From Stomoxys calcitrans (taxonomy: Eukaryota > Arthropoda > Insecta > Diptera > Muscidae): a stretch of 64,000 bases of DNA. Position 1 is the first letter of the stretch, and each line of letters starts with the position of its first letter. This document shows positions 30,181-41,319 of the stretch, piece by piece. The notes beneath the pieces are model-generated. The model was given only the letters and a program-made list of their open reading frames with translations. It searched no databases and had not been told where the DNA came from. The position numbers and the translations under genes were made by a program. Where the stretch lies: positions 47,852,541 to 47,916,540 of the forward strand of contig NC_081553.1 in assembly GCF_963082655.1 (NCBI RefSeq). Reading direction: 5' to 3'.

Positions 30181-31128
30181 GTCAGCCAAATCGGACAAAA
30201 ATTGCTGCTTTCAGGAGCTCAAGAAATCAAATCGGCAGATCGGTTTATATGGGAGCTATATCAGGTTATAGACCGATTAGGACCGTACTTGGCATAGTTG
30301 TTAGAAGTCGTAACAGAGTATCGCATGCGGCTAAGCCGCAATTTTTGTCTGATTTGGCTGAAATTTTGCATGTAGTGTCCTGTTGTGACCTCCAACGGTT
30401 CGAATCGGTTTATTACCTGTTATAGCTCCCATATAAACCTATCTCCCGATTTTACTTTTTGTGACCTTATAAGCCACAATTTTTGTCCGTTTGGGCTCCC
30501 GATTTGGCTTATTGAGCCCTTTTCATCTGCAACTATTGTCCGATTTGGCTGAAATTTTGCATGCGATACTAGCTCAAGAAGTCAAATCTAAAGATTGGAG
30601 GCCTAAATCCGCATTGGTAGCACCCAATTATCTCATTGCAAATAGCAACAGGAGCAAACTTCTCACACATCAATGAGTGCAGTTCGATTCAAGTTCAAGC
30701 TCAATGGCAAGGGGACTCCTTTTTATAGCCAAGTCGGAACGGCGTGCCGCAGTGCGACACCTCTTTGGAGAGAAGTTTTACATGGCATAGTACCTCACAA
30801 ATGTTGTCAGCATTAGGAGGGGAAAACCACCGCTGAAAATTTTTTCTGGCCGAAATTTTTCACCTAGGAGTTCTGTTAAGATTTTCAACAACTGTACCAT
30901 GTGCGGTCCAAATCAGTCTAGAACCTGATATAACTCCCATATTAACCGATCTCTCGATAATCCTTGACCGGTTCCTAGAAGTTTCAATTATTGCTAGTTT
31001 GACAGAATTTTGGTATATAGAATAAAATTTTGCCCTTCAACTAAATTTGTGGATTTTTAGCATAAACCCTGGTGGTGGGTTCCCAAGATTCGTCCTGGCT
31101 GAACTAAGCACGCTTTTACTCGTTCTAT
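30181..31128 (+). mobile_element. HLE 3' portion with an inverted unit at its start
   Basis: Positions 30181-30330 hold a subfamily-C unit on the minus strand; from 30340 the units run on the plus strand, giving an inverted junction. Plus-strand units continue to 30580, a SINE-1 tail occupies 30640-30860, and repeat sequence resumes (30870-30960) to a 3' end with TTTTTAGCATAAACCCTGGTGGTGGG (31053), hairpin AGATTCGTCC/GGCTGAACT (decayed) and CTTTTACTCGTTCT. There is no 5' end. Confidence 0.7.
30640..30860 (-). mobile_element. SINE-1 copy lacking its tRNA head
   Basis: Minus-strand tail and body from GTGTGAGAAGTTTGC (complement, 30655) through 'AACTTCTCTCCAAAGAGGTG' to CAGCGGTGGTTTTCCCCTCC. 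Both promoter boxes are missing, so it is 5'-truncated, as expected for an incomplete reverse-transcription product. It sits within HLE repeat sequence. Confidence 0.82.
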
Positions 31129-32309
31129 TTCACCAAATTATACTGAAATACTTTGCAATAACTCGCCAATTTTGTTTTCTACTAAAATCAAATTTTAAAT
31201 TTTCTGAAATTGTAACAAATTGAACTCTTTTAAGTTTGCCATAGAGCCAATGGGGAGTTGACGTTGTCAACCACAAATTATGTCAGCTTACACGATGTCC
31301 GTAACAGTCGCTCATTAAAAGCATAAATCGCAACTAATTAAAATAAAACTTAATTGCTATAACTAGTGAGGCCACTGCTAGTGCTTCCACTGCCACTGCT
31401 GATGCCGTTGTTAGTGATTTTGCCACTTGTAATGTTGCAAGAACTTGCCAAGTTGTCAGTTACAATCATTTGGAGAAAATTATTTATTATTCGCTTTTTT
31501 CCCCCTCTGCCAGTGGTCCACCAACGCCACCATCATCAACGTTGTAGTGGTTGTCCTTGCAGTCAGCAACCGCATGACATAGATAAGACAGACATACAAC
31601 CAAGGCAGTCCCTTTTCAGCAGCACGTAGAGGGATGGTGCAAGAATGTCTGGCATTTCACAAATGAATATCCCAAATAAAGAGAAAAAAAAAACAAGGAA
31701 ACGGCTTGAAAACAAAGTTGCATCCCAAAGAACTTTGGTTCACAAAAACTCCCACATAAACGCACACATCGACAGAAGCATAGGCATGGATACACCGAAC
31801 ATAGGTTTATGTCTTTGTATATACAAAATAAACTGGCAGAGTAGGAGAATATTCTGCACACACACACACATACTAGCAGCATTCACCTTCACCCCTTACC
31901 GTCTTTGTTCCATCACTTTCTCAGATTCTCTTTGCTGCTAAACAATAAGCGAATGCGAATAAAGTTAAAAAAGATGAATGCAAAACAACAAAACAACAAC
32001 AAATTGTCAAAACTCCTTTCGAAACAAATTTAGGAACTGTGGCGGTGCCGGTGGTTACCGCGAAAAAGGGAATAAAGGATCACTAATTAATTGAATATAA
32101 GCTGCCGTAAGCTGTGTTAACACACCGTCGTTGTCTATTCTTCAGCATTCAAATGTCAACAGTCGGATGTGCCTTTGACATTTTACTTCGAGGCAGGTAG
32201 TGGGAGCAATGCCTGGGAAGTGAAAAGCAAAGTCGGTTTTCAAGTAAAAAGGTTGAGTGAATATTAAATTGTGGATATTTTTGAATATTCCAGAAACAAA
32301 TTAAGAGTG
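31129..32309. other. Single-copy-looking stretch without recognisable gene
   Basis: AT-rich. Simple-sequence patches lie at 31680-31696 (A-rich), 31858-31870 (CA) and 31985-32005 (ACAACA). Frames at 31366-31941 on both strands are Leu/Pro/His or Cys/Val-rich without a recognised domain. Confidence 0.55.
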
Positions 32310-32391
32310 GAACAAGTCAAATGCATGCTTAGTTTGGCCGGACCGAATCTTGGCAACCCACCACCAAGGAATCTGCTACAAATGTATGCAA
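32310..32391 (-). mobile_element. 3' tip of HLE-13, cut off from its body by HLE-14
   Basis: AACAAGTCAAATGCATGCTTAG, hairpin TTTGGCCGG/ACCGAATC (decayed), CCCACCACC and GGAATCTGCTACAAATGTAT, ending in an A-run at 32390. The sequence that should follow in this subfamily (TGTTGAAGGGCATAA, see HLE-2 at 2448) is found at 34316. Confidence 0.8.
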
Positions 32392-34315
32392 AAAACAAGT
32401 AAAGGCGTGCTAAGTTCGGTCGGATCGAATCTTATATACCCTCCACCATGGATCGCATATGTCGAGTTCTTTTCCCGATATCTCTTTTTAGAAAAAACAA
32501 AGGATAAAAGAAAAGAATTACCATAATATTGGAGCTATGTCAAGTTATGGTTCGGTCTAAAGTTTGGTTGGAGACCATACTAGAAGTCATGGTGTAAAAT
32601 TTCAGCCAATTCGAGTAAGAATTGTCCCCTTTAGGGAAGTAATATAGAGAGATCGGTTTATATTGGAGCTTTATCAGGCTATGGACCGATTCAAACCATA
32701 TTTGATACGCATGTTATAGGTCATGGGAGAAGGCGTTGTACTAAATTTCGGCCAAATCTGATAATAATTACGCCCTCTGGAGGCTCAAGAAATCAAGATC
32801 CCAGATCGGTTTCAATGGCAGCTATATCAGGTTATGGACCGATTTGAAACATATTTGGGGCAGTTATTGGAAGTTGTAATAAGGCACCTAGTGCAAAATT
32901 TCAGCCAAATCGGATGAGAATTGCGCCCTCTATTGACTCAAGAAGTCAAGACCCCAGATCGGTTTATATAGCAGCTATATCAGGGTATGGACTGATTTCA
33001 ACCATACTCAGCAAAGTTGTTGGAAGTCATAAGAAAACACCTCGTGCGAAATTTCAGTCAAATCGGATAATAATTAGGCCCTCTTTAGGCTCAAGAAGTC
33101 AAGATCCCAGATCGGTTTAAATGGCAGCTATATCAGGTTATGAACCGATTTCAACCATACTTAGCAAAGTTGTTGGAAATCATAATAAAACACCTCATGC
33201 TAAATTTCAGCCAAATCGGATAAGAATTGCGCCCTCTAGAGGCTTGAGAAGTCAAGGCCCCAGATCGGTTTAAATGACAGTTATATCAGGGTATGGACTG
33301 ATTTCAACCATACTCAGCACAGTTATTGGAAGTCATAGTAAAACACCTCATGCTAAATTTCAGCCAAATCGGATAAGAATTGCGCCCTCTAGAGGCTTGA
33401 GAAGTCAAGGCCCCAGATCGGTTTATATGACAGCTATATCAGGTTATAGGCCGATTTGAACCATAATTGGCACAGTTGTTGGAAATCATGACAAAACACC
33501 TCATGCAAAATTTCAGCCCAATCGGATACTAATTGTGCCCTCTAGTGGCTCAAGAAGTCAAGACCCCAGATCGGTTTATATTACAGTTATATCAGCAAAG
33601 TTGTTGTAAGTCATAACAAAACACCTCGTGCCAAATTTCAGCCAAATCGGATAGGAATTGCGCCCTCTATAGGGTAAAGAAATCCAGATTCAAGATCGGT
33701 TTATATGGCAGTTATATCAAGTTATAAACCGATTTCAACCATACTCAGCTCAGTTATTGGAAGTCATAGTAAAACACCTAATGCAAAATTTCAGCGAAAT
33801 TGGATAAGAATTGCGCCCTCTAGAGGCTCAAGAAGTCAAGGACCGAGATCGGTTCATATGGCAGCTATATCGGGTTATGGACTGATTTCAACCATACTCA
33901 GCACAGTTGTTGAAAGTCACATTAAAATACGTCATGCATAATTTCAGCCAAATCGGACAGGAATTGCGCCCTCTAGAAGCTCAAGAAGTCAAATCCCCAG
34001 ATCGGTTTACACGGCAGCTATATCAAAACATGGACCGATATCGCCCATATACAATCCTAACTGACCTACACTAATAAGAAGTATTTGTGCAAAATTTCAA
34101 GCGGCTAGCTTAACTCCTTCAAAAGTGAGCGTGCTTTCGACAGACATACGGACGGACAGACAGACGGACGGACAGACGGAAAGACGGACGGACAGACGAC
34201 GGACGAACGGACATGGCTAAATCGACTTTATGGGGTCTTAGTCGAATTTTTCGAGGAGTTACAAACAGAATGACGAAATTAGTATGTCCCAATCCTATGG
34301 TGGAGGGTATAAAAA
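32392..34315 (-). mobile_element. Helentron-like element HLE-14, both ends, nested in HLE-13
   Basis: The 3' end AAACAAGTAAAGGCGTGCTAAGTTCGG is at 32393 and the 'ATATACCCTCCACCATGG' box at 32434. Roughly ten subfamily-A units cover 32550-34040; AATTGCGCCCTCTAGAGG anchors near 33226, 33379 and 33528 are 153-154 bp apart. The unique leader is at 34045-34130, the GACG/GACA tract at 34142-34212 and the 5' end (complement of TTTTTATACCCTCCACCATAGG) at 34290-34315. It is flanked by A-runs and shows no target duplication beyond A's. Confidence 0.85.
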
Positions 34316-35025
34316 TGTAGTTGAAGGGCATAATACCAAACTTCTGCCAAACCAGCAAAAATTAAAGCTTTTAGGAACCGAACAAGGATGATCGAGAGAT
34401 CGGTTTACATGCGAGCTATATCAGGTTCTAGACTGATTTGGACCGTATTTGGCACAGTTGTTGGAAGTCATGACAGAACAACGCATGCAAAATTTCAACC
34501 AATTGGGACAAAAATTGCGGCTTGTAAGGAGATCTGTTTATATGGAAGCTATATCAGGTTATGAACCGATTTGGACCGTATCTGGCACAGTTGTTGGAAA
34601 TCACAAAAAAACTAAACGCAAAAACTCGGCCAAATCGGATTAAAATTGTGGCCTGAAGGGCTCAAGAAGTCAATACTGGAGAAAAATTGGGGCTTTTAAA
34701 GGCTCAAGAATTCAATCGGGAGATCGGTTTATATTGGAGCTATATCAGTTTAGAGACCGAGTTGAACCGTACTTGACACAGTTGTTGGAAATCATAACAC
34801 AAAATTACGTGCAAAATTTCAGCCAATTTGAGGCGTTCAGGATCTCAAGAAGTCAAGTCCGCAGATCGATTTATATAGCAGCTATATCTAAATCCGAACC
34901 GATAGGGCCCATTTGCAATTATCAACCACCTACAATAATATTAAGTATATGTTCAAAATTTCAAGCGGCTAGCTCTACGCATTCAATCGCTATCGTGACT
35001 TTGACAGACGAACGGACGGACGGCA
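34316..35025 (-). mobile_element. Body of HLE-13 (subfamily C), 5' end lost
   Basis: Resumes with TGTAGTTGAAGGGCATAATA and AATTAAAGCTTTTAGGAACCGAACAAGG, identical in layout to HLE-2 at 2448-2530. About three and a half units follow, then the leader (34900-35005) and the start of the GACG tract (35003-35022). The true 5' end is missing: a plus-strand repeat block begins at 35026. Confidence 0.8.
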
Positions 35026-35566
35026 TAGTGAGTTTTATTAGGCCCTCCGATATCCGAGCCAAAAATGCTCCACTTCAAAAAAAATTGGAATATAGCTGCC
35101 ATATGAAACGATCTGCGGATCTTGGCTCTTAAGACTCCCAACATCTGTCCCGAATATGGTCCAGATCGCGATATATTTAGATAAAGCTGCCATAGAGACC
35201 GATCTTCAGCTTAAGGGTCTAACGACCGTAAGAGGCACTTAAACCGATCTCCCAATTTGACTTCTTCAGCCTTTACAAGCTGCAATTTTTGTCAGATTTG
35301 GCTAAAATTGTGCACATAGTGTTCCGTTATGACTTTCAACAACTGTTCAGAGAACGGTCCAAATCGGTCTATAACCTGATAGAGCTCCCACATAAATCGA
35401 TATCCCGATTTTAGCCCTTACAAGCCGCAATTTTTGAATTTTTGAGCTTTAAAAACCGCAATTTTTGTCCAATTTGGCTGAAATTTTGCATGTAGTGTTC
35501 CGTTATGATTTCTAACAACTGTGCGATGTATGGTCCAAATCCGTCTATAACCTGATATGCAAATTG
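35026..35566 (+). repeat. Plus-strand HLE repeat block, subfamily B then C
   Basis: Starts with one eroded subfamily-B unit ('AGTGAGTTTTATTAGGCCCTCCGA', 'TATAGCTGCCATATGAAACGATC') and changes to subfamily C at about 35239 (AAACCGATCTCCCAATTTGACTTC). It is interrupted on the right by SINE-1. No termini; the junction with the minus-strand HLE-13 is within GTCY-type sequence. Confidence 0.7.
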
Positions 35567-35866
35567 CAAATTTTGCCCATGAACATTCCACTAAGGAACA
35601 GGGGCAAACTACTCACATATCAATGAGTGCGGTCTGATTCAAGTTGAAGCTCAATGATAAGGGACCTCCTTTTTATAGCCGAGTTCGAACGCCGTGCCGC
35701 AGTGCGACACCTCCTTGGAGAGAAGTTTTACATGGCATAGTATCTCACAAATGTTGCCAGCATTAGGAGGAAAAACCACCGCTGAAAATTTGCTCTGATG
35801 GTCTTGCCAGGATTCGAACCCAGGCGTTCAGCGTCATAGACGGACATGCTTACCTCTGCGCTAAAA
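35567..35866 (-). mobile_element. tRNA-derived SINE-1, full length
   Basis: On the minus strand the head reads TAGCGCAGAGGTAAGCATGT with B box GGTTCGAATCC (complement at 35813-35823). The complete body is TCAGCGGTGGTTTTTCCTCC, 'CAACATTTGTGAGATAC', AACTTCTCTCCAAGGAGGTG, and the 3' end is GAATGTTCATGGGCAAAATT. Best full-length representative in the window, about 300 bp. It lies between HLE repeats and a LINE. Confidence 0.9.
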
Positions 35867-36690
35867 AAACACACTCGTCTTCTCACGATCTGGATCCCCC
35901 CATAGGATTTTCGCCGTCCTACCGACCGTTTCGCTGTTCCACAATGTTGTATGCGCATTCGTCGCCCACTCCCTTAACTCGGACTGCGTCTTACCCGAAA
36001 GGCTTCGGGTTTACCAAGTTTATTGACGGCAGTCCTCTGGCCTTCACCGCCAAATCGTCTACCCTTTCATTTCCCCCTACTCCGTTATGGCCCGGCACCC
36101 AAACGATGCGGATTTTGCCATCCTCAGAGAAGTCGTTAATCTCCTGCTTACACTGCAAGATTGTTCGTGACCTTGTCAACCTGGTTGTTATTGCCCTTAT
36201 GGCAATTTTACTGTCCGTAAAGATGTTCGCACTCGATGTCATGTTAGGGCTACGTCAATCCAAGACTGTGCCGCTGGCAGTAGTGCTTCGCACTCTACCT
36301 CAAGGTTCATTTCAGGTATCCGATCGGAAACCTCTTCCTTTCCAGGTTTCCTATCTTCGCCTCGATCATATCGCCATTCCCCATAGCCTTAAGTCTCATA
36401 GCCGCAATGGCTGCCTCACACTTAATCTGTATGGCAATGGGTCTGATATCCGAGTGGGCGTGGTTCTCATCGATCCACCTATGCCAAGACAACATGTTCT
36501 CTGAACCTGTTGTATGGGCCTTGTGTTGCACATTTTCTTTATAGCAGTCTACCAAACTACTAAGGCGTAAGTAAGTATTGGTCTAATCACGCTCCTGCAG
36601 AGCCAGTGGACTGTCTTCGGATGCAGTCCCCATTTCGAGCCTACGGCCGTCTACAAAGTGCCCAACATCTGGGAGCCTACTCAGTACGCC
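35867..36690 (-). pseudogene. LINE fragment (I/LOA-like): post-RT region and RNase H
   Basis: The minus strand in order reads KWGLHPKTVHWLCRSVIRPI and LTYALVVW (end of RT), MLSWHRWIDEN, 'CEAAIAAMRLKAMG', MIEAKIGNLE, LLPAAQSWID (frameshifted), then FTDSKIAIRAI, IRIVWVPGHNGVGGNERVDD and ARGLPSINLV, and finally 'WATNAHTTLW'. The front half of RNase H (TDGS and QAEI motifs) is deleted between PAAQSWID and FTDSK. It is the same family as the fragments at 16200 and 41107. The plus-strand 186-codon frame at 35944-36504 is its antisense shadow. Confidence 0.8.
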
Positions 36691-36734
36691 TGAATGTGTA
36701 TTTTCCCCTATACCCATGCAAAATAAATTCTTAA

Positions 36735-37220
36735 CACCAAACAGTGTTTGTAGTTGGTATCACTTCCAATATTTGTGCGAACTATGGTTCAAATCGGTTC
36801 ATAACCTGGTGTAGGTGGCTTATAAACCGATATTGGATCTTGACTTCTTGAGCCGCTAGAGGGCGCAATTCTCATCCGATTTAACTAAAATTTTGCATGA
36901 GGTGTTTCGATACAATTTCCAAAAACTTCGATGAGTATGGCGTAAATCGGTACAAAACCTGGTATAGGTGCCATATAAACCGATCTGGGATCTTGACTTC
37001 TTGAGCCTATAGAGGGCACAATTCTCGTCCGATTTGACTGAAATTTTGCACGTAGTGTTTTGGTATCACTTCCAATATTTGTGCGAAGTATGCTTCAAAT
37101 CGGTTCATAACCTGGTATAGGTGCCATAAAAACCTATCTTGGATCTTGACTTCTTGAGCCGCTAGATGGCGCAATTCTCATCCGATTTAGCTAAAATTTT
37201 GTCTGAGGTGTTTTGATAAT
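36735..37220 (+). repeat. Subfamily-A array (about three units), plus strand
   Basis: TTCTTGAGCCGCTAGAGGGCGC at 36844 and its repeats near 36998 and 37152 are about 153 bp apart. There are no HLE termini; the block ends abruptly at 37220 in AT-rich DNA. Confidence 0.78.
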
Positions 37221-38099
37221 TTAAATCCAAAAAATTTTCATTTCTCTTTTCTCCTAAAAGTCTAAGAAAAAAAATTTAAATTTGAATAACTTACCTTATT
37301 TTTCTTATTCCATTTCACAAATAATAGAAAAAGTTCTTTTATTAAAGAAAACAGTAAACTTTACAAATTATGCATAATGTCATGTAACATTTTCCACTCA
37401 AAATCCTGCTCAGCTATGACGCAATGCCAAACCTAGCTCTCAGACTTTTGTGCTGTCATCAAAAGTCCATCGAATGTTTCCACTTTACAGAAATAGCACA
37501 AGAAAGAACAAAAAACTTTTGACTTGTTCAGCGATTTTGTAGAAATTATTTTTCTTTGCTATTTTAGCCATTTTGTTGTTGCCATGGTGCGTTGTAACAG
37601 AAAAGTTTGAACAAATCTTTTGACACTCAATGTTGTGAACATAATTTTAAAAAAAATCTCATTTCTCGCTGAAGGCGAGAACTTTTACAGTGAACATGTC
37701 CTGACGACAGAACAATCACAGCAAGCACCAGCAGCAGCGGCAGCAGCAGAGGCGAAAAGTTTTGCATTCAACAATTTTGAGCCGTGGCTGCGTGTACGTT
37801 AAATACACACACATATGTATGTGTGAAGTGTGAAGGAAAAAACAAAGCGCCCATTTTGTTAAACACTACCAACTATTTGCTCAAAATTAATTGAAAAGAT
37901 TTAATTTTTGCGTTTATTGCTCTTGAGGATATTTTATAAACTACACATAAGTGTTGCTAGTGTAGGTGGCAAGTGTGAGTGAAGTGTAGTGGTTTGCAAG
38001 TGGGATTATTGTTATACTCGTACTGTTGCACAAATGGAAACTCTCTCCTTAAATCCGCAGTGTTGTTTATGAGTTCCTCATACAACATTATATTGAAGG
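37221..38099. other. Single-copy-looking stretch with a CAG/GCA patch
   Basis: No gene recognised. A GCAGCAGCGGCAGCAGCAG-type patch at 37725-37750 lies in a 60-codon frame (37620-37802) that also reads Gln/Ala repeats; it could be a short exon but nothing supports it. ACAC/GTAT repeats follow near 37803. Confidence 0.5.
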
Positions 38100-38200
38100 G
38101 GTGGGGGGAGGGGGGAGGGGGGTTGGTGGGTATACTCACCCATAACAGCTTTGTCATTTCATATGTTACAAATCGAAATATTTATAAGGGGTTTTCTCTA
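38100..38200 (+). repeat. Fragment of an HLE 5' leader next to a G-rich run
   Basis: A G-rich run (38100-38124) leads into GGTGGGTATACTCACCCATA, then GTTACAAATCGAAATATTTATAAGG, an eroded version of the leader 'GTAACACATCGAAATATT'. Neither GTCY tract nor repeats follow. Confidence 0.5.
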
Positions 38201-38367
38201 TGACAGAACATTTGTTTCACTAGCCGAACGTAGAGTAGCGTTCCAAGAGCCTCGATCTTCAGCGCTTATTCTAAAATCACTGACACCAAGCTTAGAGGTG
38301 TCTCACACCACTTAACAAAAACACAGAAAATAACCAAAAGTGAAGTGAATTTGAGTTATCTCTGGCG

Positions 38368-38559
38368 ATTTGTATACCCTACATCACTACTGTGGTACAG
38401 GGTATAATAACTTAGTGCATTTGTTTGTAACACCCAAAAGGAAGGGAGATAAACCCATTGATAAGTATACCGATCGACTCAGAATCACTTTCTGATTCGA
38501 TTTAGCTATGTCCGTCTGTCTGTCTGTCCGTCTGTACATGTTAATTTGGGTACAAACTA
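38368..38559 (+). mobile_element. 5' end of a second HLE family (HLE-b)
   Basis: ATACCCTACATCACTACTGTGG begins at about 38375. Then come GTACAGGGTATAATAAC, TTTGTTTGTAACACCCAAAAGG, 'GATAAGTATACCGATCGACTCAGAATCACTTTC' and a GTCTGTCTGTCTGTCCGTCTG tract at 38511. The plan matches the HLE leader (inverted box, leader, GTCY) with different sequence. It stops at the TA where a MITE entered. Confidence 0.65.
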
Positions 38560-38652
38560 TTGGGTTGCCCAAAAAGTAATTGCGGATTTTTTAAAAGAAA
38601 GTAAATGCATTTTTAATAAAACTTAGAATGAACTTTGATCAAATATACTTTT
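38560..38652. mobile_element. Left part of a mariner MITE, interrupted by an HLE
   Basis: TTGGGTTGCCCAAAAAGTAA starts after TA (38558-38559) and runs to AAATATACTTTT, where HLE 5' sequence takes over. The right half of the MITE is not found downstream. The breakpoint matches the one in the MITE at 55915. Confidence 0.88.
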
Positions 38653-40482
38653 TATACCCACCACCGAAGGATGGGTGTATAGTCATTTTGTCAGTATATA
38701 TATTCTTGATCAGGGTATAAATCTAAGACGATCTAGACATGTCCGTCCGTCTGTCCGTCTGTCTGTTGAAATCACGCTACAGTCTTTAAAAATAGAGATA
38801 TTGAGCTGAAATTTAGCACAGATTCCTTTTTGTGTCCATAAGCAGGTTAAGTTCGAAGATGGGCTATATCGGACTATATCTTGATATAGCCCCCATATAG
38901 ACCGATCCGCCGATTTAGGGTCTTAGGCCCATAAAAGCCACATTTTTTATCCGATTTCGCTGAAATTTGGGGTAGTGAGTTGTCTTAGGCCCTTCGACAT
39001 CCTTCGTGAAATTCGCCCAGATCAGTTCAGATTTGGATATAGCTGCCATATAGACCGATCCTCCGATTTAGGGTCATAGGCCCACAAAAGCCACATTTAT
39101 TATCCGATTTTGATGAAATTCGGGACAGTGAGTTGTGTTAGGCCCTTTGACATATTTCTTCAATTTGGTCCAGATCGGTTCAGATTTGGATATAGTTGCC
39201 ATATAGACCGATTTCTTGATTTATGGTTTTGGGCCCATAAAAATCGCATTTATGCCCGGTGCCCGATGGCACCGCAATTTGGGACAATGAGTTAAGTTAA
39301 GCCCCGCGACATATTTCTGCAATTTGATTCAGATCGGTCCAGATTTGAATATAGCTGCCATATAGACCGATCTCTCGACTTAAGGCTTTGGGGTTATAAA
39401 AGGCGCATTTATTGTCCGATATCGCCGAAATTTGGAACAGTGAGTTGTGTTAGGTCCTTCGCCATCCTTCGTCAATTTGGCTCAGATCGGTCCCGATTTG
39501 GATATAGATGTCATATAGACCGATCTCTCGACTTAGGGTTTTGGGGTTATAAAAGGCGCATTTATTGTCCGATATCGCCGAAATTTGGGACAGTGAGTTA
39601 GGTTATGCCACTCGACATCTTTCATCAATTTGGCACAGATCGGCTCAGATTTGGATATAGCTGCCTTATAGACTGATCTCTCGATTTATGGTCTTGGGCC
39701 CATAAAAGGCGCATTTATTGTCCGATGGCGCCGAAATTTGGGACAGTGAGTTAGGTTATGCCCCTCGACATCTTTCATCAATTTGGCACAGATCGGCTCA
39801 GATTTGGATATAGCTGCCTTATAGACTGATCTCTCGATTTAAGGTCTTGGGCCCATAAAAGGCGCATTTATTGTCCGTTGGCGCCGAAATTTGGGACAGT
39901 GAGTTGTGTTAGGCTCCTCGAAATTTCTCTGCAATTTGGCTCAGATCGGTTCAGTTTTGAATATAGCTGCCATATAGACCGATATCTCGATTTAAAGTCT
40001 TGGGACCATAAAAGACGCATTTGTTGTACGATGTAGCCGAAATTTAGGACAGCTTGTTGTGGTCTAGTTTTCACCATCCTTTTTCATTTTTGTCTAGATC
40101 GGTTCAGATTTGGATATAGCTGCCATATAGACCGATCTCTCGATTTAAAGCCTTGTCCCCATGAAAGGCGCATTTGTAATTCGATTTCGCTGAAATTTGA
40201 CACAGTGACTTATGTTAGGCTTTTCGACATCCGTGTCGTATAAGGCTCAGATCGTTCTATATTTGGATATAGCTACCTAAAAGACCAATATTTTGTTCTA
40301 CGAAATTGAACAATGGCTCAATGTCACTCAATGTCCATGACGAATTTGGTCAAAATCATACCATATTTCGATATAGCTGCTATGGGGGCATGTATTATGC
40401 ATTTTTCACCGGCTTATGACGAAAGGTAGTTTACATATATACCCGAGGTGGTGGGTATCCAATGTTCGGCCCGGCCATTCTT
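38653..40482 (+). mobile_element. Helentron-like element HLE-17 (subfamily B) inside the MITE
   Basis: The 5' end TTTATACCCACCACCGAAGG is at 38650, with the leader partly deleted (CATTTTGTC joins AGTATATATATTC) and a GTCY tract at 38742-38765. About ten subfamily-B units follow, with GATATAGCTGCCATATAGACC near 39040, 39190, 39350 and 40110; two neighbouring units (39590-39850) are almost identical. The 3' end has CGAGGTGGTGGGTATCC (40443) and half of the hairpin GTTCGGCCCGGCC, then breaks off at about 40482. Confidence 0.82.
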
Positions 40483-41106
40483 TTGGCAAATTGTCTTGCC
40501 CGATTCTTATGATTATTACCACAACTGATGCGTTTTTCATTTTGTGCAATTCTCTTACACTTATTTTATTATCCATAATTGGGGGCTTGCCTAAGCCCAA
40601 CAAATCATTTTCTAAATGTTCACTTATCGAATATTTTGGTCCCTAGAAATAATGGCCAAAGTCACCTACCACTGATGATGGAGGCTATCCTTCGTCGATT
40701 GTTTGTTTCTTGCCTCTCCGCCAATACAATGGGAATCAAATGAAAAACCACAAAGTCAACTGGCATTAGCAGCCATCAGTTTTTCGTTGATATATTTGTA
40801 GTGAGAGCAATCTTTTTCAGCTTCATTGGCCGGCTGTATTGAAGCGAAGAATGTGAAACAGGCCACACAAGCAGAAGAAAAACGAACTAAAACAAATAAA
40901 AAGGAAACGAAAGAGAAAAATGTCACAACAAAATTGTTTACGATATCAAAAGTCAATTATTTGAAAAATACAAAACGTTATAAACTTACTTTGCAAATAT
41001 CTACTCGTACAGCTATACAGATATGTGTGTATGCACATTGGGGTGGGTTGAGTATCAGTCACAATCGTATGAAAATACATAAGGGAGCTGTATCTAAATC
41101 CCAACC
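40483..41106. other. Single-copy-looking stretch without recognisable gene
   Basis: AT-rich. Lys/Thr-rich and Phe/Val-rich frames on opposite strands at 40756-41140 mirror one another, with no recognised domain. From about 41080 a short HLE-like phrase (GGGAGCTGTATCTAAATCCC) appears. Confidence 0.5.
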
Positions 41107-41155
41107 GATGTGGCTGTTAGGGCCAGAGGGCTGCCGTTAATAAACTTGGTAAGTC
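41107..41155 (+). pseudogene. Scrap of LINE RNase H tail
   Basis: Reads AVRARGLPLINLV, matching AVKARGLPSINLV of the minus-strand LINE at about 36000. Similarity stops after Val. About 45 bp only, flanked by HLE-like repeat sequence; probably left by recombination. Confidence 0.55.
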
Positions 41156-41319
41156 GCGATGCACTGTGGGATGGAATTGAAACAAAACTAGTAAAAAAAT
41201 ATGTCATTTTAAATTCAACAGCAATGCGAGCATCGGTAGTCATAAGAGAATCCTTCACGCCACATTTGGTAAGAATCGGTTGCCAAATGACATTGTTTTT
41301 GTTAAATTTGTCTTAACCA

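Noticed and set aside
35944..36504. 186-codon plus-strand frame
   Set aside because: It is antisense to the LINE post-RT/RNase H region, whose minus-strand reading has recognisable motifs (GHNGVGGNERVDD).
38100..38124. G-rich run as a G-quadruplex regulatory site
   Set aside because: The G runs are adjacent to an HLE leader fragment with no gene nearby, so no regulatory role can be supported.
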